From: Pseudomonas tensinigenes
GTDB lineage: Bacteria > Pseudomonadota > Gammaproteobacteria > Pseudomonadales > Pseudomonadaceae
Direction of reading: 5' to 3'
Length of the DNA: 64,000 nucleotides
Assembly: GCF_014268445.2 (NCBI RefSeq)
Contig: NZ_CP077089.1
Span: forward strand, 1,481,501 to 1,545,500
The notes under the pieces are model-generated. The model searched no databases, was not told the origin of the DNA, and was given only the letters and a program-made list of their open reading frames with translations. Position numbers and translations under genes: made by a program. Shown in pieces: positions 35,114 through 44,103 of the stretch. How positions within the stretch are numbered: position 1 is the stretch's first letter; each line of letters opens with the position of its first letter.

Positions 35114-37705
35114 TTAGACGACCGGCGCCGGCTCCGGTGCAGCCGCCGGTTTCGGCAACGACGACAGGAACGCCATGATCAGCGCGGCCAGATACGGCAG
35201 CGACTGCACCAGCAACATCACCACCCAGAAGCGCATGTCGTTGCTCGGCATGCCGTTGACCAGGAAGATCCCCAGCGCCGCGCCCCACAACAGCAGCATG
35301 ATGAACAGCTCTTCCCGCGCTTCGGAAATCGCCACCCAGAAGCCGTGGTTGTCAGCGTTTTTCGGCGTACGGAAGAACGGAATGCTGCTGGTGAAGAAGC
35401 CGTACAGCACCGCTTTGGCGATGGTGTGCGACAACGCCAACCCGGCCAGTGCCGCGCAGAAGGCATCTTTCAGGTTCACGCCAACGGCGCGACGGTAGAG
35501 GAAGATGATCTTGCCGACCTTGAACACGAACAACGCCAGAGGCGGGATTGCGAAGATCAGCAGCGGCGGATCGACCCGCTGCGGCACGATGATCATCGCC
35601 GCCGACCACAACAGCGCACCGACGGTGAAGAAGATGTTCATGCCGTCCGCGACCCACGGCAACCAGCCCGCGAGGAAGTGATAACGCTGGCCGCGCGTCA
35701 GTTCGGTGTCCTTGCCGCGCAGCAGGCTGCCGGTGTGACGTTTGATGATCTGGATCGCACCGTAAGCCCAGCGGAAACGCTGTTTCTTGAAGTCGATAAA
35801 CGTATCCGGCATCAGACCCTTGCCGTAGCTGTCGTGGTAGTACGCCGCCGACAGGCCTTTCTCAAACACGCGCAGACCCAGTTCGGCGTCTTCACAGATG
35901 CACCAGTCGGCCCAGCCCAATTCTTCCAGAACCGAGCGGCGGGTCATGGTCATGGTGCCGTGCTGAATGATCGCATCACGGTCGTTACGGGTGACCATGC
36001 CGATGTGGAAGAAGCCTTTGTATTCGGCATAGCAGAGCTTCTTGAAGGTGCTTTCGTTCTGATCGCGGTAATCCTGCGGCGACTGCACCACAGCGATTTT
36101 CGGTTCGGCGAAGTGCGGCACCATGTGCTTGAGCCAGTTCGGGTGCACGCAGTAATCGGAGTCGATCACGGCGATCACTTCGGCATCCTTGGCGGTGTGC
36201 GGGATCAGGTAGTTCAGCGCGCCGCCCTTGAAACCGGCCAGCGGCGAGACGTGGAAGAACTTGAAGCGCGGGCCGAGGGTTGCGCAGTAGTCGCGCACCG
36301 GTTCCCACACCGCCGGGTCCTTGGTGTTGTTGTCGATGATCAGGACTTCGTAGTCCGGATAATCGAGCGCTGCCAGTGCGTCGAGGGTCTGTTTGACCAT
36401 GTCCGGCGGCTCGTTGTAGCAAGGCACGTGGATCGACACTTTCGGGCGATAGCTGGAGTCGCCCTCGACCGGCAGGAATTCGCGTCGACGCTTGTGAATC
36501 CATACCGCTTCGGCCAGTTCATGGGCCTCCGTCAGCAAGACGATAAACACCCCAAGCGCACCGAGCGCCAAGAGGAAGCCGACCGTCAAACTGAACCACG
36601 TGCTGTATTGCAGGCTGTAGTCGTAACCGATCCACACCAGCACCGAACCGCAAAGGAACGCGATGAAGGTCAGGAAGATCCGCCCACGCTGGCGCAACGC
36701 CGAGCCGTCGATCATCAGCAGGGTCAGCGACAGCAACGCCAACACCACCGAACCGACTGCCAGCACACGCCATTGCGGAATCGCCACCACCGGGCCTTCG
36801 AAGTTGAATTTCTGCTGGCGCGCGGCGTTGAACACGCCCCAATAGGCGCCGACCGAACCTTCGTCACTGGCCTTCCACGGCTGGTCGAACGCTTCGATCA
36901 CGAAGTAGTTGAAACCTTGGCGGTTGAGTTTGTTGACCAGAGTGCGCAGGTAGATCGCCTGATCCGCCGGCGATGCATCGGCGCCACCGCGCATGCGGCC
37001 GTTGCTCGGCCAGCCGACTTCGGAGAGCAGCAATGGTTTTTTCGGGAACAGCTTTTTCAGGTCGCGGGCGCGATCGAAAACGAACTGCCCGGCCTTGTCG
37101 ACCGGAATGAACTCCCAGTACGGCAGAACGTGGGCGGCGATCAGGTCAACGTGCTTGGCCAGTTCCGGGTGTTCTTCCCAGACGTGCCATTGCTCGGACG
37201 TGGTCACCGGCACTTTCACCGCAGCGCGCACGCGATCGAGCAATACGCTCAGCTCTTGGGCGGTGATTTCCTTACGGAAGATCGCTTCGTTACCGACCAC
37301 CACGCGCACCACGCTGCGTGAAGTGTTGGCCAGTTCGATGGCGCGGGTGATTTCCCGTTCGTTGCGTTCCTGGTCGGGGCTGATCCAGATCCCCAGGGTC
37401 ACGCGCAGGCCGAATTCTTCGGCCAGTTTGGGGATGTCTTGCAACGAGCCGTCGACCGAGTAGATGCGGATGTTGTCCGTCAGCTTGCTCATGATCTCCA
37501 GGTCGCGGCGCATCTCTTCGTCAGACGGATATTGATCCTTCTGTGGGTATTGGCCCTGCTGGAATGGCGAATAGGAGAAACCGGAGATCTGCTCCGGCCA
37601 GTTCGGCGCGGAAACCGGACGATTGATCAGCGCCCAGAAACCGGTGAACAGGGCGGCGATTGCCAGAACCACCACCAGGTTGAGTCCAAATTTACGCGAT
37701 GACAT
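35114..37705 (-). CDS. ndvB: NdvB-type beta-glucan synthase, GH17-GT2 fusion
   Basis: 863 residues from ATG 37705; TTG 37723 is an in-frame alternative. One membrane segment near 9-26 precedes a periplasmic GH17 domain (about 40-310) with acid/base E140 (V-G-N-E-A) and nucleophile E229 (L-S-E-V-G-W-P-S). Three membrane segments follow, then a GT2 domain from about 420 with D-S-D-Y near 505 and Q-x-x-R-W (Q-R-F-R-W) near 625, and further membrane helices. In this family GT2 builds beta-1,3-glucan and GH17 branches or cyclises it. P. aeruginosa ndvB (PA1163) also follows dapE, and its cyclic glucans are linked to biofilm antibiotic tolerance. The same role here is inference. Confidence 0.9.
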   Translation of the reverse strand: MSSRKFGLNLVVVLAIAALFTGFWALINRPVSAPNWPEQISGFSYSPFQQGQYPQKDQYPSDEEMRRDLEIMSKLTDNIRIYSVDGSLQDIPKLAEEFGLRVTLGIWISPDQERNEREITRAIELANTSRSVVRVVVGNEAIFRKEITAQELSVLLDRVRAAVKVPVTTSEQWHVWEEHPELAKHVDLIAAHVLPYWEFIPVDKAGQFVFDRARDLKKLFPKKPLLLSEVGWPSNGRMRGGADASPADQAIYLRTLVNKLNRQGFNYFVIEAFDQPWKASDEGSVGAYWGVFNAARQQKFNFEGPVVAIPQWRVLAVGSVVLALLSLTLLMIDGSALRQRGRIFLTFIAFLCGSVLVWIGYDYSLQYSTWFSLTVGFLLALGALGVFIVLLTEAHELAEAVWIHKRRREFLPVEGDSSYRPKVSIHVPCYNEPPDMVKQTLDALAALDYPDYEVLIIDNNTKDPAVWEPVRDYCATLGPRFKFFHVSPLAGFKGGALNYLIPHTAKDAEVIAVIDSDYCVHPNWLKHMVPHFAEPKIAVVQSPQDYRDQNESTFKKLCYAEYKGFFHIGMVTRNDRDAIIQHGTMTMTRRSVLEELGWADWCICEDAELGLRVFEKGLSAAYYHDSYGKGLMPDTFIDFKKQRFRWAYGAIQIIKRHTGSLLRGKDTELTRGQRYHFLAGWLPWVADGMNIFFTVGALLWSAAMIIVPQRVDPPLLIFAIPPLALFVFKVGKIIFLYRRAVGVNLKDAFCAALAGLALSHTIAKAVLYGFFTSSIPFFRTPKNADNHGFWVAISEAREELFIMLLLWGAALGIFLVNGMPSNDMRFWVVMLLVQSLPYLAALIMAFLSSLPKPAAAPEPAPVV

Positions 37706-37892
37706 AGCTATTTCGGGTTCCAAAGGCTGTGGAACGAAGGATCGGTCGGCTAGACGCCCGAGGGGCGCGCATCCTACACCGGCAGTTCACAAGTCGTACA
37801 TCAGACATGGAAATGCCCGACATTGGGCAGCCGACTTTGACTTAAGTTCTTACACTTGTAGCTGATGTTTAGAACTTGTCGCCGCATAGCCC

Positions 37893-37898
37893 TATAAT
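37893..37898 (+). promoter_or_regulatory. -10 box of the tcdA promoter
   Basis: Perfect TATAAT, 26 bp before the tcdA start. The -35 region (TTAGAA at about 18 bp) is weak. A transcript from it would have a leader of about 20 bases. Confidence 0.6.
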
Positions 37899-37924
37899 GC
37901 GCGCCGGTTTTTGGGGTAATGGTC

Positions 37925-38737
37925 ATGAGTACAGAAGATCCGCGGTTTGCAGGCATCGCCCGTTTGTATGGCATTGAAGGCCTGGAGCGCCTGCGCGCGG
38001 CCCATGTGGCGATCGTCGGCGTCGGTGGCGTCGGTTCCTGGGCGGCGGAAGCCATGGCCCGCTGTGGCGTCGGCGAGATTTCGCTGTTCGACCTCGATGA
38101 CGTCTGCGTTAGCAACGCCAACCGCCAGTTGCATGCGCTGGACAGCACCGTCGGCAAACCCAAGGTCGAAGTGATGGCCGAGCGTCTGCGCGGGATCAAC
38201 CCGGATTGCACCGTGCACGCCGTGGCGGATTTCGTCACCCGCGACACCATGGCCGAATACATCACGCCGAACATCGACTGCGTGATCGACTGCATCGACG
38301 CGGTCAACGCCAAGGCTGCGCTGATCGCCTGGTGCAAGCGCCGCAAGATCCAGATCATCACCACTGGCGGTGCGGGCGGGCAGATTGATCCGACGCTGAT
38401 TCAGGTGTGCGATCTCAACCGCACCTTCAACGATCCGTTGGCGTCGAAAGTGCGCTCGACGTTGCGTCGCGATTATGGTTTTTCGCGCACCGTGACCCGT
38501 CATTACAGCGTGCCGTGCGTGTTTTCCACGGAGCAACTGCGTTACCCGAAACCGGATGGCAGCATTTGTTTGCAGAAGAGTTTTGTCGGTGATGGGGTGA
38601 AACTGGACTGCGCCGGTGGTTTTGGTGCGGTGATGATGGTCACGGCGACGTTCGGCATGGTCGCGGCGACCAAGGCTGTGGACAAGATTGTCGCGGGTGT
38701 TCGGCGTCCGGCGGATCGCATTAAACCTGAGGTTTGA
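37925..38737 (+). CDS. tcdA: tRNA threonylcarbamoyladenosine dehydratase TcdA (CsdL)
   Basis: 270 residues from ATG 37925; ATG 37919 is too close to the GGGG ribosome site. E1-like (ThiF/MoeB) fold: nucleotide loop G-V-G-G-V-G-S-W near 34, D-L-D-D-V near 58, and S-K-P-type V-G-K-P-K-V near 77. It adenylates and dehydrates t6A37 to the cyclic ct6A form. In E. coli it works with CsdA and CsdE, whose genes are just downstream on the other strand. Convergent with csdE. Confidence 0.94.
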   Translation: MSTEDPRFAGIARLYGIEGLERLRAAHVAIVGVGGVGSWAAEAMARCGVGEISLFDLDDVCVSNANRQLHALDSTVGKPKVEVMAERLRGINPDCTVHAVADFVTRDTMAEYITPNIDCVIDCIDAVNAKAALIAWCKRRKIQIITTGGAGGQIDPTLIQVCDLNRTFNDPLASKVRSTLRRDYGFSRTVTRHYSVPCVFSTEQLRYPKPDGSICLQKSFVGDGVKLDCAGGFGAVMMVTATFGMVAATKAVDKIVAGVRRPADRIKPEV

Positions 38738-38757
38738 TCGGTGGGGCTGATGGCCTC

Positions 38758-38823
38758 TTCGCGAGCAGGCTCGCTCCCACATTGAAATGCATTCCCCCTG
38801 TGGGAGCGAGCCTGCTCGCGAAA
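38758..38823. repeat. REP pair, reversed order
   Basis: TTCGCGAGCAGGCTCGCTCC then GTGGGAGCGAGCCTGCTCGC, about 19 bp apart, between the convergent tcdA and csdE genes. Confidence 0.85.
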
Positions 38824-38827
38824 GCGA

Positions 38828-39232
38828 TTAACCAGCCAACTCATTCATTCGCTGAAGTACGGCATTGAGGCCATTGCTGCGCGAGGGCGATAGCTGCCGC
38901 GAAAGGCCTAGTTGATTGAACCAGTCCGGCAAATCAACCTGCTGCAATTCAGCCGCCGACAACCCGTTAACCCGTAGCAGCAACAACGCCACCAACCCGC
39001 GAATCATCCGCGCATCGCTGCTCGCGCTGAATTGCCAGTGACCGTTGTCCAGTTCGCCAACCAGCCACACCTGGCTCTCACAGCCATGCACCCGGTTAGC
39101 GTCGCACTTGTCCGCCTCGCTGAGCGCTGTCAGACGATCACCAAACTGCATCAACAATCGCGCCCGCTGTTCCCAGCCCGCTGCATTCTGAAAAGTCTGC
39201 AACGCCTCTGCCGCTTCGACCGGCAAGCTCAT
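38828..39232 (-). CDS. csdE: SufE-like sulfur acceptor CsdE
   Basis: 134 residues. SufE fold with the acceptor cysteine C51 in V-H-G-C-E-S-Q-V-W, matching the E. coli CsdE/SufE active site. It takes persulfide sulfur from CsdA and passes it on. The start overlaps the csdA stop (ATGA), so both are translated together. The length is typical (E. coli CsdE 147). Confidence 0.92.
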   Translation of the reverse strand: MSLPVEAAEALQTFQNAAGWEQRARLLMQFGDRLTALSEADKCDANRVHGCESQVWLVGELDNGHWQFSASSDARMIRGLVALLLLRVNGLSAAELQQVDLPDWFNQLGLSRQLSPSRSNGLNAVLQRMNELAG

Positions 39233-40431
39233 CGCAACAACTCCAGCGCCTGATCCAGCGCTTCAAAGAAGCGCTCCAGATCCTCGGAATCGTTGTACAG
39301 CGCCAGTGACACCCGAATCGCCCCGGCCAGTTCGAAGCTTTTCAGCAGCGGCATCGCGCAGTGATGACCGGCGCGCACGGCAATCCCTTGCTCGGTCAGC
39401 AAGTGCGCCAGATCAGCGTTATGCACACCCTCGACGACAAAACTGGCCAGCGCCAATTGCGGCTTGCCGAGCAGACGAATGCCATTACGCGCCGCGAGGC
39501 CACGCAGCAAATAGTCATGCAACGCGGCTTCATGAGCAGAGACCGCGTCCTGATCCAGACCCGCCAGATAATCCAGCGTCGCGCCAAGGCCGATGACACT
39601 GGCAATCGGCGGCGTGCCCGCCTCGAAACCCAGCGGAGCAGGGCGGAAACGCGCGTCGTGATAGTTGGCTTCCAGCACCATTTCGCCGCCGAACTGCCAT
39701 GGCTTCAATTGCTCAAGCGCAGCGTTGCGCCCGAACAATACGCCGAGGCCATCGGGGCCATACAGTTTGTGGCTGGAAAACACATAGAAGTCGCAACCCA
39801 GCGCCTGCACGTCATGCCGGCCGTGGACCACGCCTTGGGCGCCGTCGACCACGGTCAGCGCGTTCTGCGCCTTGGCCATGCCGAGTAATGCCGGCAATGG
39901 CTGCCAGGCACCGAGCACGTTGGATAACTGACTGATCGCCAGCAAACGCGTGCGCGGACCGATCAGATGCACGGCGGCCGCAAGGTCGATCAAACCGTCG
40001 GCATCCAGCGGCAGAATCACCAGCTTCAGATTGCGCCGTTGTGCCAGTTGCTGCCACGGCAGCAGGTTGGCGTGATGCTCCAGGGCGCTGATGACAATTT
40101 CATCGCCCGGTTGGAATAGATGTTCCAGGCCATAAGCCAGGAGATTCAGCGCACTGGTGGCGCCGTGGGTAAAGATGATCTGCCCGCTGTCACCGGCATT
40201 CAGCCACTGGGCAACCTTGAGCCGACTGTCCTCGAACGCCTGCGTTGCGTGAGCGCCGGGCAGGTGTTGCGCGCGATGCACATTGGCCGCACCGTTGGCG
40301 TAGTAATGCGTCAGTGCGTCGAGCAGGGCCTGGGGTTTTTGCGTGGTGGCGGCGTTGTCCAGATAGGTCTGGTCTTGCCGTTGCAGAGCGGCGATGGCCG
40401 GAAAATCGGCACGCCAGGGGGAGGGAATCAT
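39229..40431 (-). CDS. csdA: Cysteine desulfurase CsdA
   Basis: 400 residues from the second of two adjacent ATGs. Class V PLP enzyme of the SufS/CsdA group: PLP lysine K222 in S-S-H-K-L-Y-G-P, phosphate and ring contacts in T-H-G-A-T-S near 88 and E-H-H-A-N near 118, persulfide cysteine C358 in R-A-G-H-H-C-A-M. It splits cysteine to alanine plus an enzyme persulfide. Coupled to csdE by a 4 bp overlap; tcdA lies beyond csdE. Confidence 0.94.
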   Translation of the reverse strand: MIPSPWRADFPAIAALQRQDQTYLDNAATTQKPQALLDALTHYYANGAANVHRAQHLPGAHATQAFEDSRLKVAQWLNAGDSGQIIFTHGATSALNLLAYGLEHLFQPGDEIVISALEHHANLLPWQQLAQRRNLKLVILPLDADGLIDLAAAVHLIGPRTRLLAISQLSNVLGAWQPLPALLGMAKAQNALTVVDGAQGVVHGRHDVQALGCDFYVFSSHKLYGPDGLGVLFGRNAALEQLKPWQFGGEMVLEANYHDARFRPAPLGFEAGTPPIASVIGLGATLDYLAGLDQDAVSAHEAALHDYLLRGLAARNGIRLLGKPQLALASFVVEGVHNADLAHLLTEQGIAVRAGHHCAMPLLKSFELAGAIRVSLALYNDSEDLERFFEALDQALELLR

Positions 40432-40478
40432 CACAGTTTTTAGCCCTGGTGAAGAGGGGCGGGATGTACGCCAAATCC

Positions 40479-40550
40479 TGTAGGAGTGAGCCTGCTCGCG
40501 ATGGCGTCCGTGAGGGCGCTAAAAGCATCGCGAGCAGGCTCACTCCTACA
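40479..40550. repeat. REPIN, 72 bp, GTAGGAGTGAG variant
   Basis: TGTAGGAGTGAGCCTGCTCG and its exact inverse at the other end; the loop is shorter than in the 90 bp copies. It is of the same variant as 11473-11562. Lies between dapD and csdA. Confidence 0.9.
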
Positions 40551-40567
40551 ATGGATTATTCAAACAC

Positions 40568-41602
40568 TTAGTTGTGAGCGTGCAGCGCTTCGTTCAGTTC
40601 GATCGCCGATTTGTGGGTTTTGCATTCCACTGCACCGGTTTCCGAATTGCGACGGAACAGCAGGTCAGTCTGACCAGCCAATTCACGCGCTTTCACAACC
40701 TTGACCAGGTTGTTGTTTTCGTCGAGCAGCGCCACCTTGGTGCCGGCGGTCACGTACAGGCCCGACTCAACGGTGTTGCGGTCGCCCAACGGGATACCGA
40801 TACCGGCGTTGGCGCCGATCAGGCAGCCTTCGCCGACCTTGATGACGATGTTGCCGCCGCCCGACAGAGTGCCCATGGTCGAGCAGCCGCCGCCCAGGTC
40901 TGAACCCTTGCCGACGAATACGCCAGCGGAAACGCGGCCTTCGATCATGCCCGGGCCTTCGGTGCCGGCGTTGAAGTTGATGAAACCTTCGTGCATGACG
41001 GTGGTGCCTTCACCGACGTAAGCGCCCAGACGCAGACGTGCCGCGTCAGCGATACGCACGCCAGCCGGAACCACGTAGTCGGTCATTTTCGGGAACTTGT
41101 CTACCGAGAATACTTCCAGCAGTTCGCCACGCAGACGCGCTTCCAGTTGCATTTCCGCCAGTTCGCTCAGGTCAACAGCACCTTGGCTGGTCCAGGCAAC
41201 GTTCGGCAGCAGCGGGAAGATCCCGGCCAGGCTCACGCCGTGCGGCTTGACCAGACGGTGCGACAGCAGATGCAGCTTGAGGTAGGCCTCAGGCGTCGAA
41301 GTCAGTTGGGCATCTTCGGCCAACAGGGTGGCGACCAGTGGCTTGTGGCTTTCAGCCAGACGGGTCAGCAGCTTGCCTTGCACGGCGTCGATGCCTTTCA
41401 CGGCTTCAGCCAGTTGTGCAGCCTGGGCGGTGGTGAAAGTGATGGCCTGGTTGCCTTCGGTGTAACCGAGGATTGGCGCAACTGCCGCGACCAGTTCGGC
41501 CGAAGGGTTGAGCAGTGGCTGTGCGTAGAACACTTCCAGCCAGGCGCCTTGACGGTTCTGAGTGCCGACACCAAAGGCGATGCTGAACAGGGAATTGGAC
41601 AT
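40568..41602 (-). CDS. dapD: Tetrahydrodipicolinate N-succinyltransferase
   Basis: 344 residues, the longer DapD form seen in Pseudomonas. The C-terminal half is a left-handed beta-helix of hexapeptides (G-K-G-S-D-L-G-G-G, G-E-G-C-L-I-G-A-N-A-G-I-G near 260-285). It transfers succinate from succinyl-CoA to tetrahydrodipicolinate, the committed step of the succinylase lysine/DAP branch. The arsC-like gene ends 33 bp upstream on the same strand, so the pair may share a promoter. Confidence 0.96.
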   Translation of the reverse strand: MSNSLFSIAFGVGTQNRQGAWLEVFYAQPLLNPSAELVAAVAPILGYTEGNQAITFTTAQAAQLAEAVKGIDAVQGKLLTRLAESHKPLVATLLAEDAQLTSTPEAYLKLHLLSHRLVKPHGVSLAGIFPLLPNVAWTSQGAVDLSELAEMQLEARLRGELLEVFSVDKFPKMTDYVVPAGVRIADAARLRLGAYVGEGTTVMHEGFINFNAGTEGPGMIEGRVSAGVFVGKGSDLGGGCSTMGTLSGGGNIVIKVGEGCLIGANAGIGIPLGDRNTVESGLYVTAGTKVALLDENNNLVKVVKARELAGQTDLLFRRNSETGAVECKTHKSAIELNEALHAHN

Positions 41603-41635
41603 GTAAATACACCTCTACAAAGAGTGACGGGCTGC

Positions 41636-41998
41636 TTACTTCAGAGCGGCCGCGTAGATATCTGGCTTGAAGCCAATCAGGGTTCGGTCACCGAGATCGA
41701 GCACCGGGCGCTTGATCATCGAGGGTTGAGCGAGCATCAGTTCGATGGCTTTCGACTGGTCGAGATCGGCTTTGCGTTCGTCGTCGAGTTTGCGAAAGGT
41801 CGTGCCTGCGCGGTTCAACACCGTTTGCCAGCCATGTTCGTCACACCATTGGGTCAGGTGTTCACGGTCGATGCCGGCGCTTTTGTAATCGTGAAAGTCG
41901 TAGCTGACAGCGTGTTCATCGAGCCAGGTGCGCGCCTTTTTCATGGTGTCGCAGGCTTTGATGCCGAAAAGGTGCAACGTTTTACTTGAAACGGTCAA
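41636..41998 (-). CDS. ArsC/YffB-family thioredoxin-fold protein
   Basis: 120 residues from TTG 41998, chosen because AGGGGGC lies 8 bp upstream. Longer reading to 42214 runs through a REPIN and is rejected; the next ATG would cut into the domain. The fold starts L-H-L-F-G-I-K-A-C-D-T-M-K-K-A, with the single catalytic-type Cys of YffB/Spx-like proteins, and has K-R-P-V-L-D near 95 and L-I-G-F-K near 107. It is probably a glutathione-dependent reductase-like protein, not a proven arsenate reductase. Next to dapD, a link I recall in P. aeruginosa (PA3664 near PA3666). Confidence 0.87.
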   Translation of the reverse strand: MTVSSKTLHLFGIKACDTMKKARTWLDEHAVSYDFHDYKSAGIDREHLTQWCDEHGWQTVLNRAGTTFRKLDDERKADLDQSKAIELMLAQPSMIKRPVLDLGDRTLIGFKPDIYAAALK

Positions 41999-42075
41999 GG
42001 AATTGCCCCCTTTACAGGTGCTGGAGAAAAATGGTGTCGGATTATGCCATGACCCTTCGGTGAATACGCAAAACC

Positions 42076-42165
42076 TGTGGAAGCGAGCCTGCTCGCGAAG
42101 GGGCCATATCAGGCGACATCGATATTGAATGATCCACCGCATTCGCGAGCAGGCTCGCTCCCACA
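42076..42165. repeat. REPIN, 90 bp
   Basis: Left arm TGTGGAAGCGAGCCTGCTCG has one change (GGAAG for GGGAG); the right arm is canonical. Between the arsC-like gene and the antiporter pseudogene. Confidence 0.88.
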
Positions 42166-42269
42166 AGGGACTGCAATCCGGCAGCTGCGACATAGGTGCA
42201 ACGGTCAGATTCATCCTAAGCAGCTAATATGGCAGTTCAACGCTGTCGATTGTCTGAGATTTCCGCTTT

Positions 42270-43429
42270 ATGCAAACCGCTTACACCGTCCTGATCCTGC
42301 TGATGCTGGTCAGCGTTTCGCGGCTGGTCGGACGGGTCATCCCGTTGCCACTGCCGCTGGTACAAATCGCCGCCGGCGCCTTGCTCGCCTGGCCGACCCT
42401 CGGCCTGCACGTGGCGCTTGATCCCGAATTGTTCCTCTTTCTGTTCTTGCCGCCCCTGCTGTTTTCCGATGGCTGGCGCATGCCCAAGCGCGAGTTCTGG
42501 CATTTGCGCGGGCCGATCCTGACCCTGGCGGTGGGGCTGGTGTTGTTCACCGTGGTCGGCGCCGGTTACTTCATTCATTGGTTGTTGCCATCAATTCCGT
42601 TGCCGGTGGCTTTCGCCCTGGCGGCAGTGCTGTCGCCGACGGACGCCGTGGCGGTATCGGCCATTTCGCAAAACCGTTTGCCGACCCCGCTGATGCATAT
42701 CTTGCAGGGCGAGGCGCTGATGAACGATGCCTCGGGTCTGGTGACCTTCAAGTTCGCCCTGGTGGCGGCTATCACAGGGGTGTTCTCACTGACCAACGCC
42801 AGCCTCACCTTTGTCGTGGTGGCGCTCGGTGGTCTGGCAGTCGGTGTGGCATTGAGCTGGCTGGTCGGGCGCTTGCGGGCGTGGATGATCGCCCGAGGCT
42901 GGGACGATCCGGCCACTCACGTGGTGTTCATGTTGCTGCTGCCGTTCGCCGCTTATGTGCTGGCGGAACGTCTTGGCGTCTCGGGCATTCTCTCAGCCGT
43001 GGCGGCAGGGATGATGCAGAGCTGGCTCGATCTGTTGCCTCGGCAGACCAGCACCCGCTTGCTCAATCGCAGTGTCTGGTCGCTGCTGGAGTTCGCCTTC
43101 AACGGTTTGATCTTCCTGCGATTCATGCCCTGGAGACGGAGGAGGTCGCCCCGCAGGACGCCGCTCAAGCCGCTCTCTCGGCGGAACTCAAGGCGCGGAT
43201 CATGTCCGAGTATCGCCATCAACTGGAAGTTTTCAACGATTCGGCAGAAGCCCAGGCGCTAGCGTTCCAGATGGATCTGCTGGAACGCCGTTTGCGTTTG
43301 AAGGCGCTGCGGGCACAACGCCTTGAACTTTATAGCTTGAGTCGCCAACACGAGATTGGTGATGACGTCCTGCGAGAAGTGTTGGCAGATCTTGATTTAA
43401 GCGAAGCAAACCTGGGGCAGGTCAAATAA
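42270..43429 (+). pseudogene. Na+/H+ antiporter (CPA1/NhaP-YjcE type) with internal deletion and frame change
   Basis: The first part, from ATG 42270, encodes about 283 residues of a CPA1 exchanger: repeated membrane segments, S-P-T-D-A-V-A-V near 127 and the paired acidic region G-E-A-L-M-N-D-A-S-G near 150. It stays family-like to F-N-G-L-I-F-L (to 43118). The frame then turns into arginine-rich nonsense and stops at 43262. From about 43118 the next frame gives a C-terminal tail (A-L-E-T-E-E-V, then a helical region ending at TAA 43427-43429). Full-length relatives are near 600 residues, so roughly 200 residues (last helices and start of the tail) seem lost at about 43118-43130. It is probably inactive. 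Confidence 0.8.
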
Positions 43430-43449
43430 ACATGCACTGGCGGATAAAG

Positions 43450-44103
43450 TCATTCGCTTGCTTGCGGTGGATAGGGGTAGGCCTTTGCCATGAAGGCTTT
43501 GTCGTGTTCACTGAGTTCCAGATTAGGAAAGATCTGGAAGTCACCTTCAGTCCAGGTCTGCTGGATGACGTAGTGCATGATCGATTTACGGTCATACGTT
43601 GAATAAAGACTTTCGCTCGGGTCGGCACGGTCAAGGTACAACTGGTTCAGTTTATTGCGTATTACTCCGGCCTGATAGTCATCTTCCTCGGGGTTGTCGG
43701 TGATTCCATGACTCTCATACAGGGCTGTTCTATTCCAGGGGATGTTGGCTGTCGGATTGGTTTGTTCGTGTTCTGCGCCGAGCATATGGCCAAACTCATG
43801 CATGACGTTCGCTGCGAAATAACGTGCATGATTACTCGAGTGTGGCCAGAGCCGCATGGTGGGTTCATCGGTGTCGAGCAATGCATCGGTGCCAATCTGC
43901 GACCAGAACGTGCCATTTTCGCTGAGTATGCGGATATCACCTTCTGCCCCCTCGACGAAGTTGAACTTCAAATTGATGTGTGCCAGCCAGTTACTGGCGG
44001 CGGAACGGACGGCTTGTTTGAATTCAGGCGTGCCATTAAGGAAGGCGATACGCAACGTCTGGCCAGGAGTCCACAGTTTGGAGGGATTGTTTCGGGCCCA
44101 CAT
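43450..44103 (-). CDS. Astacin-like zinc metalloprotease
   Basis: 217 residues from ATG 44103 (GGAG at 9 bp). The zinc motif is H102-E-F-G-H106-M-L-G-A-E-H112-E, the long HExxHxxGxxH form, and the Met-turn is S-I-M-H-Y at 174-178, both as in astacin (M12A) peptidases. The N-terminal 90 residues resemble the astacin upper domain (R-I-A-F near 18, W-L-A-H-I-N near 39). There is no signal peptide and no propeptide, so secretion, if any, needs another route. The base composition looks poorer in GC than neighbouring core genes. The start shares a base with the stop of a 24-codon ORF (TAATG). The function may be toxin, effector or self-processing protease; unknown. Confidence 0.85.
   Translation of the reverse strand: MWARNNPSKLWTPGQTLRIAFLNGTPEFKQAVRSAASNWLAHINLKFNFVEGAEGDIRILSENGTFWSQIGTDALLDTDEPTMRLWPHSSNHARYFAANVMHEFGHMLGAEHEQTNPTANIPWNRTALYESHGITDNPEEDDYQAGVIRNKLNQLYLDRADPSESLYSTYDRKSIMHYVIQQTWTEGDFQIFPNLELSEHDKAFMAKAYPYPPQASE

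Noticed and set aside
41999..42214. N-terminal extension of the ArsC/YffB-like protein
   Set aside because: The extra reading crosses a REPIN and the TTG at 41998 has a good ribosome site matching the domain start.
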